Shown in pieces: positions 35,362-44,551 of a stretch of 64,000 bases of DNA (positions are counted from its first letter, which is position 1; the number at the start of each line of letters is the position of its first letter). The notes under the pieces were generated by a model, which worked only from the letters and a program-made list of their open reading frames with translations, was not told the origin of the DNA and ran no database searches. Made by a program: the position numbers and the translations under genes. Origin of the DNA: Stenotrophomonas maltophilia (lineage in GTDB: Bacteria > Pseudomonadota > Gammaproteobacteria > Xanthomonadales > Xanthomonadaceae); assembly GCF_006970445.1 (NCBI RefSeq), contig NZ_CP033877.1, positions 62,001-126,000 of the forward strand, read 5' to 3'.

Positions 35362-36996
35362 TCAGCCGAGGCTGCGTGCGGTGTTGATGACGTTGATGCC
35401 GTTGAAGCGCGCGGTGGACGAGCCGTGCGAGACCGCCGAAACCTGGCCCGGCTGGCCCTTGCCGTCGAAGAACGAACCGCCCAGGCGGTAGTCGCGCTCG
35501 TCGGCCACGGCGGTGCAGGCATTCCAGAACTCCGGCGTGCGGATCTGGTAGGCCACGTCTTCCAGCATGCGGGTGATCTGGCCGTTCTTGATCTCGTAGA
35601 ACAGCTGGCCGCCGAACTGCGCGTTGTAGCGCTGCTGGTCGATCGAGAACGAACCGTCACCGATGATGTAGATGCCGTTCTCCACGTCCTTGATCAGGTC
35701 GGGCACGCTCAGCGGCTTCTTGCCCGGTGCCATCGACACGTTGGCCATGCGCTGGAACTGCACGCTGGACCACGAGTCGGCATAGCAGCAGCCGTCGGAC
35801 TCGGTCTTGCCGAGGATGTGGGCCTGGTCGCGGATGGTCTGGTAGTCCACCAGCTTGCCGTTGCTGATCAGGTCCCAGCGCTTGCACTTCACGCCTTCGT
35901 CGTCGTACGCCACCGCGCCGAGGCTGCCCTGCTGGGTCTTGTCGGCGAAGATGTTGACCAGCTCGCTGCCGTACTGGAAATGCTGTTCGCGCTTGTCCAG
36001 GGTGGCGAAGCTGGTACCGGCGTAGTTGGCTTCGTAGCCGAGCACGCGGTCCAGTTCCAGCGGGTGGCCGATCGACTCGTGGATGGTCAGCCAGGTGTGC
36101 GACGGGTCGAGCACCAGATCGTACTTGCCCGGCTTCACCGACGGCGCCTTCAGCTTCTCCTGCGCCTGCTTGGCGGCGGCGATGGCGTCTTCCTTCATGT
36201 CGTAGGAAGAACTGTAGTTGACCACGCCATTGGGGCTGACCACCTTGCCGGCGGCGGCGCCATCCAGGTACTCGTAGCCCAGGCCCATCGGCGAGGACAG
36301 GCCCGAACGGGTGCGGAACTTGCCGCTGGTCTTGTCGATGGCGGTGACCGTCATCGGCGCCCAGATGCGGTGCACGTCCTGGTCGATGTAGGAACCATCG
36401 GTGGAAGCGAAGTACTTCTGCTCGTTGACCAGGAACAGCATCGAGTTGACGAAGCTGGCACCGGCACCCATTGCTGCAGCGTTGACGTCCAGCAGCAGGC
36501 CGACCTTGTCCTTGATCGGCACCTCCATCGCATTCTTGCGGATCGGTGTGCGCCAGCTCACCTCACCCACGCCCGGCGCCTTGGCCAGCTGCACGGGTGC
36601 GGTCTGCACGCCGGCATTGGCCTTGGCGATCGCCGCAGCCTGCTGTGCGGCCTTGGCCACGTCGGCGGTGCCCAGCGCATTGGTGGCGGCAAAGCCCCAG
36701 GCACCGTTGACGATCACGCGGATGCCCACGCCGGTGGACTCGGTGTTCACCACGTTCTGCACCTTGTCCTCGCGGGTGATCACGAACTGCCGCAGGTAGC
36801 GGCCGATGCGCACGTCGCAGTAGGTGGCACCGGCGCTGCGCGCGGCCTGCAGGGCGGCGTCGGCCAGGCGCTTCTTCAGCGCCGGGTCGAGGCTGGACTG
36901 CAGCTGTTCGGCGGCGATCACCTTGCCGAAGAAGGAGGGCACGATCAGCCCGCCCGCGGTAAGCCCGGTCAGGGCCAGGAAGTCACGTCTTTGCAA
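35362..36996 (-). CDS. Tat-exported TldD-like metalloprotease, copy 2
   Basis: 544 residues. It begins with a Tat-type signal (MQRRDFLALTGLTAGGLIVP). The zinc motif is HESIGH at residues 306-311 (TIHESIGHPLELDRVLG), the HExxxH of TldD proteases. Conserved later parts include GAVAYDDEGVKCKRWDL, CCYADSWSSVQFQRM and RLGGSFFDGKGQPGQVSAVS. The start codon is TTG (complement of 36994-36996) with GGAGA upstream; no ATG fits. It is a tandem duplicate of the next gene upstream. TldD family members degrade small or unfolded peptides and mature some peptide antibiotics; here the location would be periplasmic. Confidence 0.88.
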   Translation of the reverse strand: MQRRDFLALTGLTAGGLIVPSFFGKVIAAEQLQSSLDPALKKRLADAALQAARSAGATYCDVRIGRYLRQFVITREDKVQNVVNTESTGVGIRVIVNGAWGFAATNALGTADVAKAAQQAAAIAKANAGVQTAPVQLAKAPGVGEVSWRTPIRKNAMEVPIKDKVGLLLDVNAAAMGAGASFVNSMLFLVNEQKYFASTDGSYIDQDVHRIWAPMTVTAIDKTSGKFRTRSGLSSPMGLGYEYLDGAAAGKVVSPNGVVNYSSSYDMKEDAIAAAKQAQEKLKAPSVKPGKYDLVLDPSHTWLTIHESIGHPLELDRVLGYEANYAGTSFATLDKREQHFQYGSELVNIFADKTQQGSLGAVAYDDEGVKCKRWDLISNGKLVDYQTIRDQAHILGKTESDGCCYADSWSSVQFQRMANVSMAPGKKPLSVPDLIKDVENGIYIIGDGSFSIDQQRYNAQFGGQLFYEIKNGQITRMLEDVAYQIRTPEFWNACTAVADERDYRLGGSFFDGKGQPGQVSAVSHGSSTARFNGINVINTARSLG

Positions 36997-37026
36997 GGCT
37001 GCTCTCCATGTCGAAGGATGGGTGGC

Positions 37027-38658
37027 TCAAGCGCCGAGACTGCGCGCGGTGTTGATGATGTTGATGCCGTTGAAGCGGGTGGTGGACGAACCGTGCGAGA
37101 CCGCCGAGACCTGGCCGGGCTGGCCCTTTCCGTCGAAGAACGAACCGCCCAGGCGGAAGTCACGCTCATCGCAGATGGCGGTGCAGGCATTCCAGAATTC
37201 CGGCGTGCGGATCTGGTAGGCCGCATCCTCGACCATGCCGGCGATCTTTCCGTCCTTGATCTGGTAGTACAGCTGGCCACCGAACTGCGCGTTGTAGCGC
37301 TGCTGGTCGATCGAGTACGAACCGCGGCCGTGGATGTAGATGCCGTTCTCCACGTCCTTGACCATGTCCTCGACGCTGAGCGGCTGCTTGCCCGGCGCCA
37401 GCGAGACATTGGCCATGCGCTGGAACTGCACGCTGGACCAGGAATCGGCGTAACTGCAGCCATGCGATGCATCGCGGCCGAGGATATGGGCTTCATCGCG
37501 GGTGGCCTGGTAGTCGATCAGGATGCCGTCGCGCACCAGGTCCCAGCGCTGGGTCTTGACGCCTTCGTCGTCGTAGCCGACCGCACCGAGGCTGCCCGGC
37601 TGGGTCTTGTCGGCGAAGAAGGTGACGATGTCGCTGCCCCAGCGGAAACCGGCATCGCGCTTGTCCAGCGTGGCGAAGCTGGTGCCGGCGTAGTTGGCTT
37701 CGTAGCCGAGCACGCGGTCCAGCTCCAGCGGGTGGCCGACGTTCTCGTGAATGGTCAGGAACAGGTTGGACGGGTCCAGCACCAGGTCGTACTTGCCGGG
37801 CTTCACCGACGGCGCCTTCAGTTTCTCGCGCGCGTGGCGGGCGGCGGCGATGGCATCCTCGACCGGGTCGTAGGAATCGCGGTAGGCGGTGATGCCACCG
37901 GGCAGCTGCACCTTGCCGCGCGCATCGCCATCAAGGAACTCGTAGCCCATGCCCATCGGCGACGACAGGCCGGCGCGGGTGCGGAACTTGCCGCTGGCCT
38001 TGTCGATGGCGGTGGCAGTGAACGGCAGCCAGATACGATGGATGTCCTGGTCGATGAACGAGCCGTCGCTGGACGCGAAGTACTTCTGTTCGTTGACCAG
38101 GAACAGGGTGGAATTGATGTAGTCGGCGCCCGCATTCAGCGCGGCGGCATTGAGTGCCAGCAGCAGCTCGACCTTGTCCTGGATCGGCACCGCCATCGCG
38201 TTCCTGCGGACGGGCGTCTGCCAGCGCACCTCACCGACCGAGGGCGTCGGCGCCAGCTGCACCGGCCGGGTCTGGATGCCGGCGTTGGCGCGGGCGATGG
38301 CCGCCGCCTGCTCGACCGCAGCGCGCACGGCGGCCTCGGTCTGCTGATGGGTTGCAGCGAAGCCCCAGGCACCGTTGACGATCACCCGCACGCCCACGCC
38401 GGACGATTCGCGGTTGGTCACATTGCCGACCTGATGCTCGCGGGTGATGACCGACTGGTTGAGGTAGCGGCCAATGCGCACATCGCAGTAGCTGGCCTTG
38501 GCCGTGCGTGCGGTGGCCAGCGCCACGTCCGCCAGTCGCCTGCGCTGGAGGGTGTCGACCGGGGCGAGCAGTTGCTCGGCGGCGATGGCACGGGAATGCG
38601 GCAGCAGCAGGCCCGCCAGGCCCAGACCGGAAAAAGCCAGGAACTCACGTCGTTGCAC
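37027..38658 (-). CDS. Tat-exported TldD-like metalloprotease, copy 1
   Basis: 543 residues, starting with GTG 38658 and a Tat-type signal (MQRREFLAFSGLGLAGLLLP). The zinc motif is HENVGH near residue 305 (TIHENVGHPLELDRVLG). It aligns along its full length with the gene at 35362, including the C-terminal WNACTAICDERDFRLGG and the ending NIINTARSLGA, so the two arose by tandem duplication. It appears to be the first gene of the nine-gene minus-strand operon ending at 26307. All intergenic gaps in this run are 30 nt or less. Confidence 0.88.
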   Translation of the reverse strand: MQRREFLAFSGLGLAGLLLPHSRAIAAEQLLAPVDTLQRRRLADVALATARTAKASYCDVRIGRYLNQSVITREHQVGNVTNRESSGVGVRVIVNGAWGFAATHQQTEAAVRAAVEQAAAIARANAGIQTRPVQLAPTPSVGEVRWQTPVRRNAMAVPIQDKVELLLALNAAALNAGADYINSTLFLVNEQKYFASSDGSFIDQDIHRIWLPFTATAIDKASGKFRTRAGLSSPMGMGYEFLDGDARGKVQLPGGITAYRDSYDPVEDAIAAARHAREKLKAPSVKPGKYDLVLDPSNLFLTIHENVGHPLELDRVLGYEANYAGTSFATLDKRDAGFRWGSDIVTFFADKTQPGSLGAVGYDDEGVKTQRWDLVRDGILIDYQATRDEAHILGRDASHGCSYADSWSSVQFQRMANVSLAPGKQPLSVEDMVKDVENGIYIHGRGSYSIDQQRYNAQFGGQLYYQIKDGKIAGMVEDAAYQIRTPEFWNACTAICDERDFRLGGSFFDGKGQPGQVSAVSHGSSTTRFNGINIINTARSLGA

Positions 38659-38782
38659 AGCGTTTCTCTCTCTCGCTTGCGTGCGGCTGGCAACAGGCCG
38701 AGCCGATCACGTCAACTGCCTGACTTTCGCCAGCGCGGCGCGTCCGGACAAGTGACTGCAGTCATGGTTGGGGAGGGTTTCG

Positions 38783-39000
38783 GCAGGGCTTGCAGCCCTG
38801 CACCTGCTCAATGCAACGGCAACGGCAACGGCAACGGCCAAAGCCAGAGCGAGAGCCAGAGCGGCATTCCGTGGGTTGGCGGGGCGGTGTCGGATTGCGG
38901 GGACGCCGCAAGTACGTCCATGTAGGCTTGGCAGCCGCATCCATGCGGCTGACACCCCGCAATCCGACACCGCCCCACCTTCGACAGGTTCACTCGGCTG
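38783..39000 (-). repeat. Long-stem structured element, copy A (subtype I)
   Basis: The closing stem is 22 bp and perfect (38881-38902 with 38955-38976). Inside are a 7-bp hairpin with loop TCCA on this strand (38933-38950) and a second hairpin (38910-38929; AAG/CTT and TAC/GTA pairs with a GGAC-type apical loop on the minus strand). To the left lie four GCAACG repeats (38813-38837), a run of AAAGCCAGAGC-like hexamers and an 8-bp hairpin (38783-38801). To the right is the box that reads GTCGAAGG on the minus strand. The canonical direction is minus. Confidence 0.8.
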
Positions 39001-39003
39001 TTG

Positions 39004-39027
39004 GTAGGTGTCGACCTTGGTCGACAC
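39004..39027 (+). repeat. SMAG-type palindrome beside element A
   Basis: GTAG at 39004 followed by GTGTCGACC-TT-GGTCGACAC. The same sequence, again beside a structured element, occurs at 44760-44783. Confidence 0.7.
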
Positions 39028-39052
39028 ATCTGTCAGATATCGAAATGAATCC

Positions 39053-39093
39053 GGGGTCAGATCCGTTTTCCGTAGGAAAACGGATCTGACCCC
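39053..39093. repeat. 41-nt perfect palindrome with GGGGTCAG ends
   Basis: Two 19-nt arms, beginning GGGGTCAGATCCG on each strand, pair perfectly around GTA. It lies exactly between elements A and B. An imperfect relative with the same ends occurs at 59832-59871. Confidence 0.75.
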
Positions 39094-39102
39094 AATGCCA
39101 TT

Positions 39103-39305
39103 CCAACAGACCGCTGGAAACTGTCGAAGGCGGGGTGGGTCCGGTTGCGGGGGTGTCCGCGGCATGGATGCCGCGGCCAAGCCCCCAAGGACGGGTTTAC
39201 GGCGTCCCCCGCAACCGGACCCACCCCGCCACCCCACGGAATGCCAGCTTTTGACGTTGCTCTGGCTCTGGCTCCGGCTTCGGCGGGTGCAGGGCGCAGC
39301 CCTGC
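39103..39305 (+). repeat. Long-stem structured element, copy B (subtype I)
   Basis: The closing stem is 25 bp and perfect (39129-39153 with 39206-39230). The loop holds an 8-bp hairpin CCGCGGCA-TGGA-TGCCGCGG (39157-39176) and a 6-bp hairpin AAGCCC-CCAAGGAC-GGGTTT (39179-39198). The downstream tail has CACGGAATGCC, a GCTCTG-type run and a final hairpin GCAGGGC-GCA-GCCCTGC (39289-39305). The stem sequence differs from that of copy A while pairing is kept. The direction is plus, head-to-head with copy A. Confidence 0.8.
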
Positions 39306-39359
39306 TCAGTAATCCCCCCTCGTGCACAATGGGGCCGACCCCGCCTGGACACCGTCCTG

Positions 39360-39974
39360 ATGTCGAGCAAGCCGTATTCAGAAGCCTGCGAGCGCAACCG
39401 CGATCCCATCGCCACCGCGCTCGACCCGTGGATGGGCGACCGCCATCGGGTGCTGGAAATCGGCAGCGGCACCGGCCAGCATGCGGCCTTCTTCGCCGAG
39501 CGCTGGCCATGGCTGCGCTGGCAGCCCAGCGACCATCCGGACCATCTGCCGGGCATCGAGGCCTGGCGCGCGGAGGCGGCGCTGCTGAACCTGCTGCCGC
39601 CGGTGGCACTGCAGGTGGAACTGCCGCCGGCGCCCGGCCTGAGCCTGCCGGAAGGCAGCATGTTCGACGCCGCATTCAGTGCCAACACGCTGCACATCAT
39701 GGGCTGGGAGTACGTGCAGGCGCTGTTCGCCGCGCTGCCACCGGTGCTGCGCCATGGTGCGTTGTTGGCGGTGTACGGCCCGTTCAACTACGGCGGTCGC
39801 TACACCAGCGACAGCAACGCGCAGTTCGATGCCTGGCTGAAGGCGCGCGATCCGCGCAGCGGTATCCGCGATAGCGAGGCAGTGCAGGCGCTGGCCGCCG
39901 ACAACGGATTCACCCGCCTGGGGGATGTGGCGATGCCGGCCAACAATCGCCTGCTGCTGTGGCGGCTGGGCTGA
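39360..39974 (+). CDS. DUF938 SAM-dependent methyltransferase
   Basis: 204 residues. The start MSSKPYSEACERNRDPIATAL and the SAM-binding VLEIGSGTGQHAAFFAERWP identify the DUF938 family of class I methyltransferases. Later signatures are AFSANTLHIMGWEYV and YGPFNYGGRYTSDSNAQFD. The substrate is not established for the family. Cytoplasmic. The gene is followed by a SMAG dimer and then a convergent gene. Confidence 0.87.
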   Translation: MSSKPYSEACERNRDPIATALDPWMGDRHRVLEIGSGTGQHAAFFAERWPWLRWQPSDHPDHLPGIEAWRAEAALLNLLPPVALQVELPPAPGLSLPEGSMFDAAFSANTLHIMGWEYVQALFAALPPVLRHGALLAVYGPFNYGGRYTSDSNAQFDAWLKARDPRSGIRDSEAVQALAADNGFTRLGDVAMPANNRLLLWRLG

Positions 39975-39981
39975 GCCGCCG

Positions 39982-40044
39982 GTAGTGCCGGCCGCTGGCC
40001 GGCAACCGATTGCCAGGATGGTGCCGGCCAGCGGCCGGCACTAC
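39982..40044. repeat. Pair of inverted SMAG-type palindromes
   Basis: A plus copy starts with GTAG at 39982 and a minus copy ends with CTAC at 40044, each with TGCCGGCC and GGCCGGCA arms. The dimer lies between convergent genes and touches the stop of the oxidoreductase gene. Confidence 0.82.
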
Positions 40045-40046
40045 GT

Positions 40047-43000
40047 TCAAGCCACCTGCACGATGTGCAGCGCCTTCGGGTTGCGCCACTGTGCCAGCAG
40101 CGTGGCCTCGCGCGCCTTGGCCTGCTCGAAATGCGCTTCCTTGACGTGGCCGAAGCCGCGGATGTGCTCGGGCACGCTGGCGATCTCCACCGCCAGCGCC
40201 AGGCGGTCGTCATCCAGGCCGTCCAGCAGCACCTGCACGGTCGCCTCGTAGTCACCGATCAGCTTGCGCTCCATGCGGCGTTCCCCGGTGCGGCCGAACA
40301 CATCGAGTCGGCCGCCACGCAGGAACTTCAGCTTGGCCAGCAGGCCAAACGCCTTGAACATCCACGGGCCGTATTCCTTCTTCAGCAACCGGCCCTGCTC
40401 ATCCTTCTTGGCGAACAGCGGCGGCGCCAGGTGGAAGCGCAGCTGGTAGTCGCCCTCGAACTGCTGCTGCAGGCGGCGCTGGAAGTCGCCGCTGGTATAC
40501 AGGCGGGCCACTTCGTACTCGTCCTTGTAGGCCATCAGCTTGAACAGGTAGCGGGCCACGGTCTCGGTCAGCGCAGTGGAGCCGCCGATGCGGTCGGCTT
40601 CGGCAGCGCGTACGCGCTCGACCAGGCTGCGATAGCGATTGGCGTAGGCAGCGTCCTGGTACTCGACCAGGAACGCGGCACGGCGCTCGATCATTTCATC
40701 CAGCGAGCGCGACAGGCGCGCGTCGTCCAGCGGCAGGAACGCCACGTCGCCACCGTGCGAGGGCAGGCCACGCAGTTCGCGTTCGTCGCCGGTGTTGCGC
40801 GGTGCCGCGGTGGCGCCCCATTCGTTGCCCTCCCACTCGCCCGGCGGCAGCGGATGCAGCGGGCCCGGGGTGGATTCGGTATCGGTGTGGCGGTTGCGCA
40901 CCAGGCCGGCCGCCTGCTGCACGGCCTGCGGATCGACCACGGCCAGGCGGCCCCAGGCGAAGGCCTGCTGGTTCATCGCCACGGCTGCGCCATTGAGTTC
41001 GATGGCGCGCATCAGCGAGTCGAACGACAGCGGCACCAGGCCCTGCTGCCACGCATAGCCCAGGATGAACAGGTTGGCGGCGATGGCATCGCCCAGCAGT
41101 GCGGTGGCCAATTGGGTGGCATCGAGCAGCAGCGGCTCCTGGCCGCCCAGCGCCACGCGCACACCGGCAACGATATCGGCGGCGGGGAACTGCATGTCCG
41201 GGCGGGTGGTGAAAGTGCCCGGCATCGCTTCATAGGTGTTCAGCACCACCTGCGAACGGCCGGCGCGCACCTTCGACAGCGCCCAGTAATCGTTCACCAC
41301 CACCATGTCGCAGCCCAGCACCAGGTCGGCCTCACCGGCGGCGATACGCACGGCGTGGATGTCTTCAGGGCGACGGGCAATGCGGATGTGCGTGGTCACC
41401 GCGCCGCCCTTCTGCGCCAGGCCGGTCTGGTCGAGCACGGTCGCGCCCTTGCCTTCCAGGTGGCCGGCCATGCCCAGCAGCGCACCGATGGTCACCACGC
41501 CAGTACCGCCGACGCCGGTGATCAGGATGTTCCATGGCTGTTCCAGGCTGCCGCGGAGGGTCGGTGCGGGCAGGTTGTCCAGCAGCGTAGACGCATCGCG
41601 CTTGCTGCCCTTGCGCGGCTGGCCACCGTGCACGGTGACGAAGCTCGGGCAGAAGCCGTTCACGCAGGAATAGTCCTTGTTGCAGTTGGACTGGTCGATC
41701 TCGCGCTTGCGCCCGAACTCGGTTTCCTTCGGCAGCACCGACACGCAGAAGCTCTTCTTGCCGCAGTCGCCGCAGCCTTCGCAGACCAGCGAATTGATCA
41801 GCACCCGCTTCTGCGGATCTTCCAGCTTGCCGCGCTTGCGGCGGCGGCGCTTCTCGGTGGCGCAGGTCTGTTCGTAGATCAGGATCGAAACACCCTTCAC
41901 TTCGCGCAGGCGCTTCTGCACTTCGTCCAGCTCGCTGCGGTCATGGAACTCGACGTCGCTGGGGAAGTGCTCGCGCTGGCCGGTCCACTTGCCGATGTTG
42001 TCCGACAGCACCACGATGGTGTGGATGCCTTCGGCGCGCATCTGCTTTGCAATGTCCGGCACGCTCAGCGGGCCGTCCACCGGCTGGCCGCCGGTCATCG
42101 CTACCGCATCGTTGTAGAGGATCTTGTAGGTGATGTTGACGCCGGCGGCGACCGCCTGGCGGATCGCCAGCGAACCGCTGTGGAAGTAGGTCCCGTCGCC
42201 GAGGTTCTGGAACACGTGCGGGGTATCGGTGAACGGCGCCTGCCCGGCCCAGGTCACGCCTTCGCCGCCCATGTGGGTGAAGGTGTCGGTGCTGCGGTCC
42301 ATCCAGGTCACCATGTAGTGGCAACCGATGCCGGCCAGCGCACGCGAACCTTCCGGCACCTGGGTGGAGGTGTTGTGCGGGCAACCGGAGCAGTAGTGCG
42401 GCACGCGCGGGAAGCTGGCGCGCGGCAGCGCAAGCTCGGCTTCCTTCTCCTGCATCCACTGCAGGCGCTGCTCGATCGATTCGTTGTTGAAGAACTTCTG
42501 GATGCGGCGGCCGATCACGCCGGCAATGGTGGCCGGGGTCAGTTCACCGGTGGACGGCAGGATCCACTCACCGCTCTCGTCGTACTTGCCGACGATCGAC
42601 GGGCGCTGGCCCCAGCTGGCCGGCCAGTTGAAGAACTGCTCCTTCATCTGGCGCTCGATGAAGGCACGCTTCTCCTCCACCACGATGATGTCTTCCAGGC
42701 CCTGCGCGAAACGCGCGATGCCCTGCGGCTCCAGCGGCCAGGTCATGCCGACCTTGTATACGCGGATGCCGATGTCGGCGCACGCGGCTTCGTCCAGGCC
42801 CAGGTATTCCAGCGCCTGCAGCACGTCCAGGTAGCTCTTGCCGGTGGTGACGATGCCCAGCCGCGCGCGCGGCGCGTCCATCACCACCTTGTCGATGCCG
42901 TTGGCGCGGGCGAAGGCCTGTGCGGCCTTCACCGCATAGCGGTGCAGGCGCATTTCCTGGTCCAGCGGCGGGTCCGGCCAGCGGATGTTGAGGCCACCCG

Positions 43001-43733
43001 TCGGCATCTCGAAGTCTTCCGGCAGCACGATACGGCGCGCCATCGGGTCGACCTCGACCGAGGCCGACGATTCGACCGTCTCCGCGATCGTCTTGAAGCC
43101 GACCCAGCGTCCGGTATAGCGGCTCATCGCCCAGCCCAGCAGGCCCATGTCGAGGATGTCCTGCACGCCGGCCGGATTCAGTACCGGCATCATCGCGCTG
43201 ACGAACTCATCCTCGCTGCCATGTGGCAGGGTTGAACTGCGGCAGGCATGGTCGTCGGCGGCCAGCGCCAGCACGCCGCCATGGCGCGAGGTGCCGGCGG
43301 CATTGGCGTGCTTGAACACGTCGCCGCAGCGGTCCACGCCCGGGCCCTTGCCGTACCACATGCCGAACACGCCCTGCACGTTGGCGCCGGGGAACAGGTT
43401 GGTCTGCTGGGTGCCCCATACCATGGTGGCGCCCAGGTCCTCGTTCAGGCCGGGGGTGAACTTCACCTTGGCCGCGTCCAGGTGCTTGCGCGCCCGCCAC
43501 AGCTCCAGGTCGAAACCGCCCAGCGGGCTGCCACGGTAGCCGCTGACAAACCCGGCGCTGTCGATGCCTTCGTGCGCGTCGCGCAGCCGCTGCATCAGCG
43601 GCAGTTTCACCAGCGCCTGCACGCCACTCAGGTAGATCCGCCCCTCGTTGCGGGTGTACTTGTGGTCGAGCGTGTAGTCACGGTCGATCAGGTCGGCGGA
43701 AGAGGGCGAAGTGAGTTGCGCGGTACTGGTCAT
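40047..43733 (-). CDS. Fused indolepyruvate ferredoxin oxidoreductase
   Basis: 1228 residues from ATG 43733 (MTSTAQLTSPSSADLIDRDY). The N-terminal half is the alpha subunit-like part with a thiamine diphosphate region (GIGCHYMVTWMDRSTDTFTHMGGEGVTW). A cysteine set follows (CEGCGDCGKKSFC, then CNKDYSCVNGFCP) for Fe-S binding. The third part (ITGVGGTGVVTIGALLGMAGHLEGKGATVLDQTG) is the gamma-type domain, and the end is a DUF6537-type region. The enzyme oxidatively decarboxylates aryl pyruvates from amino-acid breakdown to acyl-CoA. All subunits are joined in one chain, as in many aerobic proteobacteria. Confidence 0.92.
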   Translation of the reverse strand: MTSTAQLTSPSSADLIDRDYTLDHKYTRNEGRIYLSGVQALVKLPLMQRLRDAHEGIDSAGFVSGYRGSPLGGFDLELWRARKHLDAAKVKFTPGLNEDLGATMVWGTQQTNLFPGANVQGVFGMWYGKGPGVDRCGDVFKHANAAGTSRHGGVLALAADDHACRSSTLPHGSEDEFVSAMMPVLNPAGVQDILDMGLLGWAMSRYTGRWVGFKTIAETVESSASVEVDPMARRIVLPEDFEMPTGGLNIRWPDPPLDQEMRLHRYAVKAAQAFARANGIDKVVMDAPRARLGIVTTGKSYLDVLQALEYLGLDEAACADIGIRVYKVGMTWPLEPQGIARFAQGLEDIIVVEEKRAFIERQMKEQFFNWPASWGQRPSIVGKYDESGEWILPSTGELTPATIAGVIGRRIQKFFNNESIEQRLQWMQEKEAELALPRASFPRVPHYCSGCPHNTSTQVPEGSRALAGIGCHYMVTWMDRSTDTFTHMGGEGVTWAGQAPFTDTPHVFQNLGDGTYFHSGSLAIRQAVAAGVNITYKILYNDAVAMTGGQPVDGPLSVPDIAKQMRAEGIHTIVVLSDNIGKWTGQREHFPSDVEFHDRSELDEVQKRLREVKGVSILIYEQTCATEKRRRRKRGKLEDPQKRVLINSLVCEGCGDCGKKSFCVSVLPKETEFGRKREIDQSNCNKDYSCVNGFCPSFVTVHGGQPRKGSKRDASTLLDNLPAPTLRGSLEQPWNILITGVGGTGVVTIGALLGMAGHLEGKGATVLDQTGLAQKGGAVTTHIRIARRPEDIHAVRIAAGEADLVLGCDMVVVNDYWALSKVRAGRSQVVLNTYEAMPGTFTTRPDMQFPAADIVAGVRVALGGQEPLLLDATQLATALLGDAIAANLFILGYAWQQGLVPLSFDSLMRAIELNGAAVAMNQQAFAWGRLAVVDPQAVQQAAGLVRNRHTDTESTPGPLHPLPPGEWEGNEWGATAAPRNTGDERELRGLPSHGGDVAFLPLDDARLSRSLDEMIERRAAFLVEYQDAAYANRYRSLVERVRAAEADRIGGSTALTETVARYLFKLMAYKDEYEVARLYTSGDFQRRLQQQFEGDYQLRFHLAPPLFAKKDEQGRLLKKEYGPWMFKAFGLLAKLKFLRGGRLDVFGRTGERRMERKLIGDYEATVQVLLDGLDDDRLALAVEIASVPEHIRGFGHVKEAHFEQAKAREATLLAQWRNPKALHIVQVA

Positions 43734-43902
43734 GGCTGGCCCGGTCAGGATCGGCTGGCACCGGCCGCATGCAGGCACGCGGCGGGAAAGGCGCGAATTG
43801 TAGCAGCGAGGCCCGACCGGCCCGGCACTCGCGCCGGCGGCCATGCTGGGGTTAGGATCGGGGAGAGAGAGGGAGGCTGCGGTTGCGGCCTGGGGAGAAG
43901 GG

Positions 43903-44538
43903 ATGTCAGTTGCAGGAAAGATCCTGGGCAGCATGTTGCTGGTCTCGGGAACGGCCCCGGTGTGGGCCGCGCCGGCGGTGCCGGCACCACAGGAGTTCTA
44001 CTTCGACAGCGATGCGGCCGCCGTGCCGATGGTCGTGGTCCAGTCCGACGGGGATGAACTGGTGGCGCAGCTGCTCAAGCAGCGCGAGCGCGGCCGGCGT
44101 ACCGTGGAGGCCACCGTGCAGCTGGCGTCGGTGGCCATTGCGCAGGGCCGTACCGAACTGGGTGAACAGCTGTATCGCGAAGCGCTGAAGGATGCGCCGG
44201 TGCAGGGCAGCCTGGGCCGTGGCGTGCGCTGGAATTACGGCTGGGACCTGCTGCGGCAGGGCCAGGCCGAGGCCGCCCTGGAGCAATGGCAGGCCGCCGC
44301 AGGTGGTTCGCTGAGCAAGCCGGGCTGGTTGCCGCCCACCTATGCGCTGGCGCTGTGGCGGGCCGGGCAGAAGCAGGAGGCGGTGCAGTGGTATGCCGCA
44401 GCGGTGCGTACCGAGCCGACGCAATGGAGCGACAGCAGCCGCTATGCGCAGTTGTTGCCGTTGTGGCGTGACGACGAGCGCGCCTCGCTGGCGGAAGTGC
44501 AGCAGGCCTGGGCGGCCGCCCCGCCGGCCTGGCCCTGA
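43903..44538 (+). CDS. Secreted TPR-like protein of unknown function
   Basis: 211 residues. ATG 43903 begins a signal peptide (KILGSMLLVSGTAPVWAAPA). Two or more helical repeats of TPR type follow (ATVQLASVAIAQGRTELGEQLYREAL; RWNYGWDLLRQGQAEAALEQWQAA; YALALWRAGQKQEAVQWYAAAV). It would sit in the periplasm and may bind another protein. It diverges from the oxidoreductase gene and is followed by a 580-nt repeat-rich gap. Confidence 0.77.
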   Translation: MSVAGKILGSMLLVSGTAPVWAAPAVPAPQEFYFDSDAAAVPMVVVQSDGDELVAQLLKQRERGRRTVEATVQLASVAIAQGRTELGEQLYREALKDAPVQGSLGRGVRWNYGWDLLRQGQAEAALEQWQAAAGGSLSKPGWLPPTYALALWRAGQKQEAVQWYAAAVRTEPTQWSDSSRYAQLLPLWRDDERASLAEVQQAWAAAPPAWP

Positions 44539-44551
44539 GGGAAGGGGGTTG

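Larger units (their letters stand above)
38659..39359. other. 701-nt gene-free stretch packed with inverted repeats
   Basis: No credible gene was found. From left to right it holds structured element A (minus orientation), a SMAG-type repeat, a 41-nt GGGGTCAG palindrome, and structured element B (plus orientation). The flanking genes diverge, so the promoters of the protease operon and of the methyltransferase must lie near the edges, at roughly 38660-38780 and 39306-39359. Confidence 0.7.

Noticed and set aside
38659..39359. A small protein gene in the repeat-rich gap
   Set aside because: Open frames here run through inverted repeats and hexamer runs and have no ribosome site or protein-like composition.
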